A stretch of DNA of 7,374 nucleotides from an uncultured Eubacteriales bacterium (GCA_948949055.1 CARBWQ010000042.1:1-7374); one strand, 5' to 3'; numbered from the stretch's first letter, positions 1 to 5,958 are shown. The notes: generated by a model from the letters alone, not told the origin. Program-made: numbers and translations.

Positions 1-513
1 AAAGAAAGTAAGGCCACCTTCGCTAAGTCTATTAGCATAGATGTCGTTAGTGAGCATTTTATTGATATTAAAATGAACGCCAATCTCTCTCATAAAGTCA
101 ATATAGTCATATCCTTTAAACCAATCGGCATTATTGACGATTTCTACCTTATTCTCACCTTCAAAGTCAAGGAACACCTTTAAAGACTCCTTAATTTTAT
201 CGATATTATTTTGAATAAGCTCCTTGTCAAGTATCTGACGTATTTCACTTCTACCACTAGGATCGCCAATACAAGCAGTTGCTCCACCCATTAAAAGATA
301 TACCTTGTGACCAGCTTTTTGAAAGCGTCTTAAAATGCAGTAAGGAACACAATGTCCAATATGCAAACTATCCATAGTTGGGTCAGTGCCTTCGTACAAA
401 GCAATCTTTTCACCACTTTCAAGTAGTTTTTTGAGAGCCTCTTCATCTGTACTTTGGTATAAAAGCCCTCTTTCTTTTAATTCATTAAATAAATTTGTAT
501 CAATCTTTTCCAT
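1..513 (-). CDS. tyrS: tyrosyl-tRNA synthetase, N-terminal part (runs off left edge)
   Basis: Charges tRNA-Tyr with tyrosine in the cytoplasm (class I aminoacyl-tRNA synthetase). I translated 171 residues from the ATG at 513-511 to the window edge with no stop. The class I HIGH motif is literal at residues 51-54 (DSLHIGH), just after a DPT segment at 44-46 that matches the TyrS pattern DPTADSLHxGH. GDPSGR at 83-88 is also typical of TyrS. The KMSKS loop and the C-terminal tRNA-binding domain lie outside the window. The family's usual YCG before DPT reads YEG here. The start is supported by GGAG at 523-520, six bases upstream. A tyrosine-specific T-box leader controls the gene, which agrees independently with the assignment. 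Confidence 0.96.
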   Translation of the reverse strand, partial: MEKIDTNLFNELKERGLLYQSTDEEALKKLLESGEKIALYEGTDPTMDSLHIGHCVPYCILRRFQKAGHKVYLLMGGATACIGDPSGRSEIRQILDKELIQNNIDKIKESLKVFLDFEGENKVEIVNNADWFKGYDYIDFMREIGVHFNINKMLTNDIYANRLSEGGLTFF

Positions 514-519
514 TTTAAA

Positions 520-523
520 CTCC
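520..523 (-). promoter_or_regulatory. tyrS ribosome binding site
   Basis: GGAG on the minus strand, six bases before the ATG at 513. It lies well downstream of the T-box terminator, so it is made only when the leader is antiterminated. Confidence 0.7.
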
Positions 524-650
524 TTTTTAATTTATTATTGCATTGATTTTGTCTTGCAATATTAAATTTACCTTTCTTTCAATCATTTTGTTTTTTTCAT
601 TAGTAATACAAAAACCATTTTGTTAAAATTTTATATTAAAATATTTTAAC

Positions 651-691
651 AAAAAAAGCACGCATATCCTATCTATTAGGACGAAGCGTGC
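651..691 (-). terminator. T-box intrinsic terminator ahead of tyrS
   Basis: On the minus strand the arm GCACGC (691-686) pairs with GCGTGC (663-658). An inner TCCTA/TAGGA helix forms within the hairpin, and seven T follow (657-651). The inner strand is shared with the T-box antiterminator, so the two structures are alternatives. Confidence 0.93.
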
Positions 692-927
692 CTCCGTGGT
701 ACCACCTAACTTTAATTAAACATATTTTATATTTAAAATGTCGCATTATATGAAAATCAGCATTTTAAATAAAATGATTAATCCTTATTATGCTGTTCGC
801 CAGCATTTTGCGCAAGACTTGAAATAAATGTAATTCATTTTAATTTAGCCATGAACTCACACCAACCGTTCACTCTCTATAAGTACTCAAATTAAAACTA
901 CTAATGGTTATCCCACCATCTTGATTT
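651..927 (-). promoter_or_regulatory. T-box riboswitch, tyrosine-specific, controlling tyrS
   Basis: Leader RNA that senses uncharged tRNA-Tyr and lets transcription continue into tyrS. Read on the minus strand, the T-box core AGGUGGUACCACGG lies at 707-694. Its UGGU bulge (704-701) complements the ACCA end expected of tRNA-Tyr (discriminator A). Stem I shows AGAG and GGUUGG distal elements (about 864-848), a TTTAATTT/AAATTAAA helix and an AGUA/GAA loop next to UAC at 832-830, which is a Tyr codon in the specifier position. Stem III is an ATGCTG/CAGCAT hairpin at 806-790. The antiterminator can pair UUAGG (709-705) with CCUAA (680-676), which excludes the terminator helix. The 5' end at about 927 is inferred from the promoter. 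Confidence 0.95.
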
Positions 928-933
928 GTGAAC

Positions 934-962
934 ATTTTAACATACTAAATGTTTTAAGTCAA
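934..962 (-). promoter_or_regulatory. sigma-A-type promoter of the T-box/tyrS transcript
   Basis: Minus strand -35 TTGACT at 962-957, a 17-base spacer, then -10 TAAAAT at 939-934. Each box matches the consensus at five of six positions. The predicted start near 927 lies just upstream of T-box stem I. Confidence 0.8.
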
Positions 963-1012
963 TTCTTTTTCTTTTTTAATTTAAAAAAAGTAATAAATTT
1001 CAATATTTCATT

Positions 1013-1040
1013 TTGATTTTTATTGCAAACTAGTTAAAAT
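1013..1040 (+). promoter_or_regulatory. candidate promoter of the Fe-S scaffold/GGGtGRT operon
   Basis: TTGATT at 1013-1018, a 16-base spacer and TAAAAT at 1035-1040. The predicted start near 1047 coincides with the first base of the GGAGG ribosome binding site, giving a very short leader of about 15 bases. The region is AT-rich, so the match may be partly chance. It is divergent from the tyrS promoter. Confidence 0.4.
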
Positions 1041-1061
1041 ATATGTGGAGGAAAAATAAAA

Positions 1062-1730
1062 ATGAGTTGTCCAATTAATATGAAAGGTTTTGGTCCATCT
1101 CCTATTCCTGAGGAAGCAAAATGGATACAATTAAAAGGGATAGAACAAGTTTCTGGATTTTCACATGGTTGTGGTAAATGTGCACCTCAACAAGGCACTT
1201 GCAAACTTACGCTAAATGTTAAAGACGGAATTATCAAAGAGGCTCTTGTTGAAACTATTGGTTGTTCTGGTATGACCCACTCTGCTGCTATGGCTGCCGA
1301 AATTTTACCAGGTAAAACTCTTCTTGAAGCACTCAACACTGACCTTGTATGTGATGCTATCAACGACGCAATGAAACAAATTTTCTTGCAACTTGTATAT
1401 GGTCGCAGTCAATCTGCATTTTCAGAAGGTGGACTTGCTGTTGGCTCTGCACTTGAAGATCTTGGAAAAACATTAAACAGCAACGTAGGAACAGTTTATT
1501 CACAAGAAAAGACTGGCACTCGCTATTTAAACTTGGCTGAGGGTTACATTACAAAACAAGCACTCGATAATAATGGCGAAATTATTGGATATGAATATGT
1601 TTCAACTGGTTCATTAATGAAATCATTAAGAGAAGGCGTTGAACCTGCCGAAGCAGTTCAAAAAGCCACTAAAACTTATGGCAGATTTAATGAAGGTGTC
1701 AGCTTTATTGACCCAAGGAGGGTAGATTAA
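1062..1730 (+). CDS. IscU/NifU-like iron-sulfur scaffold-type protein, partner of GGGtGRT protein
   Basis: A 222-residue cytoplasmic protein related to the N-terminal NifU/IscU scaffold fold. It carries a cysteine cluster HGCGKC...GTC (Cys37, Cys40, Cys47). Then comes IGCSGMTHSAAMAAEILPGKT (Cys68 onward), which resembles the IscU stretch around its second cluster-ligand cysteine and the following GK. Cys97 may stand for the third ligand. The protein is longer than IscU (about 130 residues); residues 130-222 form an extra C-terminal region I cannot assign. From recall, genes of this type in anaerobes sit next to the GGGtGRT gene, as here. The start is firm: GGAGG at 1047-1051 lies ten bases before the ATG. 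Its TAA overlaps the next ATG by one base, indicating translational coupling. The exact substrate or client protein is unknown. Confidence 0.85.
   Translation: MSCPINMKGFGPSPIPEEAKWIQLKGIEQVSGFSHGCGKCAPQQGTCKLTLNVKDGIIKEALVETIGCSGMTHSAAMAAEILPGKTLLEALNTDLVCDAINDAMKQIFLQLVYGRSQSAFSEGGLAVGSALEDLGKTLNSNVGTVYSQEKTGTRYLNLAEGYITKQALDNNGEIIGYEYVSTGSLMKSLREGVEPAEAVQKATKTYGRFNEGVSFIDPRRVD
1715..1722 (+). promoter_or_regulatory. ribosome binding site of the GGGtGRT gene, inside the upstream gene
   Basis: AAGGAGGG lies seven bases before the ATG at 1730, within the last codons of the scaffold gene. With the one-base TAATG overlap, it fixes the start and points to coupled translation. Confidence 0.8.
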
Positions 1731-2713
1731 TGGATATGACAAATAAAAATACAAATATTGAAGTTGTACTTGAAAAATATGGTATTTCTTCTCTTGAAGA
1801 AGCAAAGTCAATTTGCCTCGAAAATGGAATTGATGTTGAAAAAATCGTTAAAGGTATTCAACCTATCTGCTTTGATAACGCTGTTAAAGCTTATGAACTC
1901 GGCGTTGCTATTGCAATTAAAACTGGCACTAAAAAAGCTAGCGAAGTTGCACTTTGCCTTGGCGAAGGTTTGCAGGCATATTGCGTTAAAGGCTCTGTCG
2001 CTGATGAACGCCAAATTGGTCTTGGACATGGCAGACTTGGTAGCATGCTTTTAAATGAAGAGAACAAATCTTTCTGTTTCTTGGCAGGACACGAAAGTTT
2101 TGCTGCTGCCGAAGGTGCTATCGGTATTGTAACATCGGCTTATAAGGTAAGATAATCACCTCTTAACGTTATTTTAAATGGTCTTGGCAAAGACGCTGCA
2201 TATATTATTTCTAGAATAAATGGTTTCACCTATGTTGAAACAAAATTTGACCACAAAACTGGCGAGCTTACAATAGTAAATGAAAAAGCATTCTCAAATT
2301 CTGAAAGAGCAAAAGTAAAATGCTATGGCTCTTATGATGTACCAGAAGGTGTAGCAATTATGAAACATGAGAAAGTTGATGTTTCAATTACTGGAAACTC
2401 AACTAATCCTATGCGTTTCCAACACCCTGTTGCTGGAATTTATAAAAAATGGTGCTTTGAAAACAACAAAGTTTACTTCTCAGTAGCTTCTGGTGGTGGT
2501 ACAGGTAGAACCTTGCACCCTGATAATATGGCAGCAGGCCCTGCAAGTTATGGTTTAACCGACACTATGGGAAGAATGCACTGTGATGCACAATTCGCCG
2601 GATCATCATCTGTTCCTGCCCATGTTGAAATGATGGGATTTATAGGAATGGGCAACAATCCTATTGTTGGAGCTACTGTTGCTCTTGCAGTTGCTGTTGA
2701 AACTAATGTTTAA
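1730..2713 (+). pseudogene. GGGtGRT family protein gene, interrupted by one in-frame TAA
   Basis: The family is named for its GGGTGRT motif; its biochemical role is not established to my knowledge. Pairing with an IscU-like protein suggests a part in Fe-S or metal metabolism in anaerobes (inference). Frame 1730 reads 141 residues, meets TAA at 2153-2155, then continues open in the same frame to TAA at 2711-2713. That makes 327 codons, close to the full family length as I recall it. Conserved-looking blocks lie on both sides: GIQPICFDNA, GLGHGRLGSMLL and FLAGHESFAAAEGAIG before the stop, and VILNGLGKDAA, VSITGNSTNPMRFQHPVAG, VASGGGTGRTLHPDNMAAG and AGSSSVPAHVEMMG after it. GGGTGRT falls at codons 255-261. 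Restart at the ATG of 2360 would lack a good ribosome binding site (only GAAGGTG, which is itself coding). The likely readings are a recent nonsense mutation or a sequence error. The truncated 141-residue product, if made, would lack the signature motif. Confidence 0.88.
2153..2155 (+). other. premature TAA stop in the GGGtGRT gene
   Basis: The codons around it read GTA AGA TAA TCA CCT CTT. There is no change of frame before or after, so one base change from AAA, CAA or GAA would suffice. TAA ends every complete gene here and the tmRNA tag, so reassignment of TAA is very unlikely. Confidence 0.9.
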
Positions 2714-2723
2714 ATGAGTAATG

Positions 2724-2752
2724 AAAAAAGAAGACAAAATGTCTTCTTTTTT
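2724..2752 (+). terminator. intrinsic terminator of the scaffold/GGGtGRT operon
   Basis: AAAAAAGAAGACA (2724-2736), loop AAA, then TGTCTTCTTTTTT (2740-2752). It is a perfect 13-base-pair stem ending in a T run, 11 bases after the stop codon. The A run on the other side would also let it work for minus-strand transcription. Confidence 0.93.
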
Positions 2753-2798
2753 ATTAAAAGCTATTTCGATAACAGCATTAAATTTATCTATTTAAATA

Positions 2799-2876
2799 TT
2801 ATTTAATAATCTTCCTTTTAAATTCGTTAAACTTAGTTTTACTTATTATTCCAGCAACTTTTATAGAATAAAGCAT
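2799..2876 (-). pseudogene. possible remnant of a SHOCT-like C-terminal motif (25 codons)
   Basis: The minus strand reads ATG at 2876 to TAA at 2799. The product ends in VAGIISKTKFNEFKRKIIK, which resembles the short SHOCT motif (GIIT-x-x-EF-x-x-K-x-x-LL) found at the C-terminus of many proteins. There is no ribosome binding site and a stop lies just upstream in frame, so if it is real it is the tail of a decayed gene. In an AT-rich spacer this could be chance. The rest of the 2714-2969 spacer holds only the operon terminator and the ung promoter. Confidence 0.2.
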
Positions 2877-2934
2877 TCTTATTTTTCATAAAATCTAAAA
2901 GTCGTAAAGAATAATTAAAATGTTTTTAATTTAC

Positions 2935-2963
2935 TTGGAAATTCAATATAAATAATTTATAAT
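2935..2963 (+). promoter_or_regulatory. ung promoter, placed for a leaderless mRNA
   Basis: TTGGAA at 2935-2940, a 17-base spacer and a perfect TATAAT at 2958-2963. Six bases separate the -10 box from the A of the ATG at 2970, so the expected transcription start is the start codon itself. No Shine-Dalgarno sequence precedes this ATG. Confidence 0.65.
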
Positions 2964-2969
2964 TAAAAC

Positions 2970-3629
2970 ATGATAAAAATCAAAAGACAATGGTATGAAT
3001 TATTAAAAGATGAATTCGATAAAGATTATTTTAAAAATCTTCAAGAATTTTTAAGAAATGAATATAAAAAATATCAAATCTATCCTAGTGAAGATAAGAT
3101 TTTTAATGCACTAAATCATGTCCCACTAGATAATGTAAAGGTTGTTATCATAGGTCAAGACCCTTATCATGAGCCAAATCAAGCACAAGGTTTGTCATTC
3201 TCTGTGCCTTCTGATGTCGAAATTCCACCTTCCCTTGTAAATATAATGACGGAAATAGAAAGCGACCTTAACATTAAGTGCAATAAAGATGGTAATTTAG
3301 AGCGCTGGGCAAACCAAGGCGTTTTGCTTTTAAATACAGTACTCACCGTACGAAGAGGTCAAGCCAATTCACATAAAGACAAAGGTTGGGAAAAGCTGAC
3401 TCAAAAGATAATAGAAATTGTGGGAAAGCGTGAAAAGCCTTTGGTATTTCTATTATGGGGCTCTTATGCTCAAAGTTTTGCAAGTTACATTGCTCCACAA
3501 CATTTAGTTTTAAAAGCACCTCACCCTAGTCCTCTTTCAGCTTATAGAGGCTTTTTCGGATGCAAACACTTTTCAAAATGCAATGACTTTCTTGTCGAAA
3601 ACGGAGAAAACCCTATTGATTGGACTTAA
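2970..3629 (+). CDS. ung: uracil-DNA glycosylase, family 1
   Basis: Removes uracil from DNA (from cytosine deamination or dUTP incorporation), starting base excision repair. The 219 residues match the usual UNG length. The water-activating motif GQDPYH is at 62-67 (catalytic Asp64). The uracil-stacking Phe is in QGLSFSV (Phe77). Motif LLNTVLTVR at 120-128 includes the uracil-reading Asn122. The loop HPSPLS at 185-190 holds His185 and the DNA-intercalating Leu189, followed by AYRGFFGCKHF. All key residues are present, so the enzyme should be active. The gene stands alone between two terminators. The ATG at 2970 has no Shine-Dalgarno sequence upstream and sits at the predicted transcription start. 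Confidence 0.97.
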   Translation: MIKIKRQWYELLKDEFDKDYFKNLQEFLRNEYKKYQIYPSEDKIFNALNHVPLDNVKVVIIGQDPYHEPNQAQGLSFSVPSDVEIPPSLVNIMTEIESDLNIKCNKDGNLERWANQGVLLLNTVLTVRRGQANSHKDKGWEKLTQKIIEIVGKREKPLVFLLWGSYAQSFASYIAPQHLVLKAPHPSPLSAYRGFFGCKHFSKCNDFLVENGENPIDWT

Positions 3630-3690
3630 AAAACTTATCTTTTATAAACTGATTATTAAGTGAATAAACACAAACAACTTTAAATATAAC

Positions 3691-3726
3691 AAAAAATGCA
3701 GATAATCAAATTATCTGCATTTTTTA
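3691..3726 (+). terminator. bidirectional terminator between ung and the convergent coiled-coil gene
   Basis: AAAAAATGCAGATAAT (3691-3706), loop CAA, ATTATCTGCATTTTTT (3710-3725). The stem is perfect, with a T run on each strand. It can end ung from the left and the minus-strand gene ending at 3818 from the right. Confidence 0.92.
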
Positions 3727-3817
3727 TTAAAATTAATTATTGAGTTCTAAATTACTATTCATTCCGATTGATTAACAATCAGTTTTTTCTGGTCTAGTAT
3801 AGCAATTTCAACTAAGA

Positions 3818-5047
3818 TTATTCTTGGTCACCATCACCTTTCAAAGATGCAATAGCTTCTTGTAAGTTTTTGATGTCATTCTTAATTTGTTCATTTTGAG
3901 AACTTAAAAGATTGAAGATCTTTTCAAGAAGAGGATATCTTTCTTGGTTTTTGTCCATAACTTCTTGGCAGTGTTGAACTGAAAGTTTAAGTCCGTCAAG
4001 TAAGTCAAGGTCTTCTGCAAGTTTTTGAGCCTTCTCATCGTCGATATCAGCATAGTTATTTACGCCGTAAAGAACTACCTTTTGTTTTGCAACAAGAGCT
4101 TCTTTTCTACGCAATTTTTTCTCATCACTTTCAAGAGTATTCTTAACTCTTCTTAATGGAATGAATTCTTTTTTGCATTGACGAAGTTCTTTTTCGTTGC
4201 CCTTTAATTGATCTTGTGCTTCTGCAAGTCTAGCTTCAAGTTCTTCAAGAGTAAAGTTAGATGTAAGAGAATTTGTTCCATCTTGTGCAACTTCACTAGC
4301 TACTTCATCAGCAACTTCTTCTTCAACTCTTTGAGCTACTTCTTCTTCAACAGCTTCACTAACAGTTTCTTCAACAGACTCAGTAGCTTCTTCTACTGTT
4401 TCAACAGTTTCTTCAACTGTTTCTTCTACATCAGCAGTTTCCTCAGCCACTTCTTCACTTGTTTCTTGGGTAGATTCAGCAGTTTCACTTTCTTCTGCTA
4501 CTTCTTCTTGTTCTTCTGTTTGTTCTTCTGCAACTATACCATCAGCGTCGTTAGGAGTTTCTTCTGTTTCTGTAAGGTCAATTGTATCCTCACTTTCCTC
4601 AGCAGAAGCCTCTTCTTCTCTTTCTTCTTGCATTCTTGCAAGTCTTTCAAGAAGTTCTTTTCTACGTTGTCTAATGTATTCAGTAGTATCATCATCTTCT
4701 TCGCTAGAAGTTTCTTCACTTGTTTCTTGAACAGGCTCAACTTCTTCGCTGATAGTTTCTTCTACATTAGTTTCTTCATCCTCATTAGGATCATATGCCT
4801 CAACCATACCACCATTGAATAAAACAGTAGCAATTTGAGGATCATTCTTAGCCTCTTGGCTGTTTTCAAGAGCATTGACTCTTTGTTCAAGCTCCTTTTG
4901 TTGTTTGAGTTGTTTTTCTCTAATTGCATCAACATCTTTTTTCTTGCCAGAGATACTCATAAGAAGATCGCCTAAGAAATAGAGAAGGAATCCTCCTGCA
5001 ACAATGATGCCAAGAACAACAACTACTGCAATAATTACTGAACTCAT
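3818..5047 (-). CDS. unknown membrane-anchored, highly acidic coiled-coil protein (409 aa)
   Basis: I do not recognise a named family. Residues 4-30 form one hydrophobic helix. The basic stretch after it (SGKKK, 34-37) predicts an outside N-terminus and a large cytoplasmic C-terminal part. Residues 37-64 look like a short coiled coil. Residues 88-255 are extremely rich in Glu, Thr, Ser and Val, broken by a charged helix (EYIRQRRKELLERLARMQ, 123-140) and VEET-type repeats at 206-232. Residues 266-405 are a predicted helical coiled coil with a less repetitive, conserved-looking core (KEFIPLRRVKNTLESDEKKL, then VVLYGVNNYADIDDEKAQKL). The layout of one N-terminal helix, disordered linker and C-terminal domain recalls envelope or division scaffolds such as ZipA by analogy only. 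The start is supported by GGAAG at 5060-5056, eight bases upstream. It lies 56 bases after the tmRNA 3' end without a visible terminator between. Confidence 0.85.
   Translation of the reverse strand: MSSVIIAVVVVLGIIVAGGFLLYFLGDLLMSISGKKKDVDAIREKQLKQQKELEQRVNALENSQEAKNDPQIATVLFNGGMVEAYDPNEDEETNVEETISEEVEPVQETSEETSSEEDDDTTEYIRQRRKELLERLARMQEEREEEASAEESEDTIDLTETEETPNDADGIVAEEQTEEQEEVAEESETAESTQETSEEVAEETADVEETVEETVETVEEATESVEETVSEAVEEEVAQRVEEEVADEVASEVAQDGTNSLTSNFTLEELEARLAEAQDQLKGNEKELRQCKKEFIPLRRVKNTLESDEKKLRRKEALVAKQKVVLYGVNNYADIDDEKAQKLAEDLDLLDGLKLSVQHCQEVMDKNQERYPLLEKIFNLLSSQNEQIKNDIKNLQEAIASLKGDGDQE
4330..4440 (-). repeat. degenerate in-gene repeat coding for VEET/VEE-type units
   Basis: On the plus strand this stretch is a run of CTTCAACAGTTTCTT-like and CTTCTACTGTTTC-like near-repeats. 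They translate on the minus strand to ADVEETVEETVETVEEATESVEETVSEAVEEEV (in two pieces: ADVEETVEETVETVEEA and TESVEETVSEAVEEEV). Such repeats can expand or shrink by slippage, so length variation between strains is expected. Confidence 0.5.
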
Positions 5048-5103
5048 AAATTACACTTCCTTTTAATAAATTGGGCCTTTTCTTTGTTTTGACCGATTAG
5101 CTT

Positions 5104-5491
5104 TGGTGGAGACGGCGGGAATTGAACCCGCTTCCGAAAAACTTAATTAAAACTTTTCTACACGCTTAGTATATGCTTTTTTTTAATTTATAGTTAAGTC
5201 ATACACAACTTTCTATAAACGAGCCTTTTTTATTTGCATTCACTATAAAGACAAACTTATGAATGTAGAGCGCTTGAGATAATCCCCGAACTAACTTTTA
5301 GCGGAAAGAAAGTGGAGAGGTTAAAAAATAATTAACCGTGATTTTTTGTTAGGCTGCACAAGCAAGGCTTGGCATTCTAACTACATTATTTTCGTTTGCG
5401 TTTATTTGCAAGTTGTCCCTTTTTAGGTGAGAACACCACCGCGTGCTTTGCATTTTAACAAATGCTCCCCGTCGAAACCAATAACGCCCCC
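5104..5491 (-). ncRNA. ssrA: tmRNA (transfer-messenger RNA)
   Basis: Rescues ribosomes stalled on broken mRNAs and adds a degradation tag to the unfinished protein, with SmpB. The 388-nt minus-strand RNA begins GGGGGCG at 5491-5485, then GTTTCGACGGGGAGC. It ends with the T-arm GCGGG-TTCAATT-CCCGC and CGTCTCC-A-CCA (to 5104). The 5' and 3' ends pair as a seven-base acceptor stem with two G-U pairs. CCA is encoded. The tag frame starts with GCA at 5399-5397 and ends with TAA at 5351-5349. The tag is ANENNVVRMPSLACAA, 16 residues. The 5' end is only 13 bases after the smpB stop, so the RNA is either processed from an smpB transcript or made from a promoter inside smpB. The only hint of the latter is TTGACC at 5530-5525, without a good -10 box. 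Confidence 0.97.
5349..5399 (-). other. tmRNA tag-peptide reading frame
   Basis: Resume codon GCA at 5399, sixteen sense codons and TAA. The peptide is ANENNVVRMPSLACAA. The ANENN start fits the common ANDNN/ANENN pattern of tmRNA tags. The end ACAA differs from the usual ALAA, but keeps the terminal Ala-Ala read by ClpXP. Confidence 0.9.
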
Positions 5492-5504
5492 ATAAAAACT
5501 AGGG

Positions 5505-5948
5505 TTAATCGTTTTTGATTGCTCGGTCAATATCTCTACGGACTGCCCTATCCTTCAAGACATCTCTCTTATCATAAAGTTTTTTACCTTTTGCAAGTCC
5601 AATTTCAATTTTCACCTTGCCATTATTGAGATAAACTTTTGTAGGAACAATAGAAAAGCCTTTTTCTTTAACTTTACGTTCCAGCTTTAATATTTCGGCT
5701 TTATGTAAGAGCAACCTTCTTGAACGTTTTGTTAAACTTTGGGATTGAGAACTATCTTCGACAGGAGCAATATAGCAATTTTTCAAGATAGCTTCGCCGT
5801 TTTTAATTTCGACATAACTATCACTCAAACTGACTTTGCCACTAGCGACAGATTTAATCTCTCCACCTTTTAGCTCGACACCAGCTTCAAGTAGGTCTGA
5901 AACGAAGAAATTGTGAAAAGCTTTTTTATTATTAGTTATTATCTTCAT
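5505..5948 (-). CDS. smpB: SsrA-binding protein SmpB
   Basis: Binds the tRNA-like end of tmRNA and delivers it to stalled ribosomes. The 147 residues are typical for the family. The N-terminal NNKKAFHNFFV (6-16) and the GGEIKS-VASGKVSLSDSYV region (28-46) form the beta-barrel core. RLLLHKAEI at 78-86 and the near-universal GLAKGKKLYDKRD at 117-129 are intact, followed by a basic C-terminal tail (RAVRRDIDRAIKND) that inserts into the empty mRNA channel. GGAG at 5957-5954 lies five bases before the ATG. The gene lies between rnr and ssrA, the usual Bacillota order, so protein and RNA partners are encoded side by side. Confidence 0.97.
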   Translation of the reverse strand: MKIITNNKKAFHNFFVSDLLEAGVELKGGEIKSVASGKVSLSDSYVEIKNGEAILKNCYIAPVEDSSQSQSLTKRSRRLLLHKAEILKLERKVKEKGFSIVPTKVYLNNGKVKIEIGLAKGKKLYDKRDVLKDRAVRRDIDRAIKND

Positions 5949-5958
5949 CTCGACTCCT

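Noticed and set aside
1758..2054. A 98-codon Lys/Leu-rich plus-strand frame inside the GGGtGRT gene
   Set aside because: Out of frame with a clearly conserved protein and low in complexity; a frame shadow.
2153..2155. Recoding of TAA as a sense codon or programmed readthrough
   Set aside because: TAA ends all complete genes here and the tmRNA tag; known bacterial recoding uses UGA or UAG, and no recoding hairpin was evident after the stop.
2360..2713. An independent 117-residue gene starting at ATG 2360
   Set aside because: It is in the same frame as the upstream part and continues the family alignment; the purine-rich stretch before the ATG is itself conserved coding sequence (PEGVAIM).
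3766..3792. GATTG/CAATC hairpin followed by T-run, as another plus-strand terminator
   Set aside because: Only a five-base AT-rich stem; the strong terminator at 3691-3726 already ends ung transcription.
4208..4822. A 204-codon plus-strand open frame rich in Phe and Ser
   Set aside because: It is the antisense of the Glu/Ser-rich linker of the minus-strand gene; GAA/GAG and TCT codons leave the opposite strand open by composition. No ribosome binding site or recognisable domain.
5104..5135. A tRNA gene 3' end on the minus strand (T-arm and CCA)
   Set aside because: There is no anticodon arm nearby; the matching acceptor strand is at 5491-5485, making it the tRNA-like end of tmRNA.
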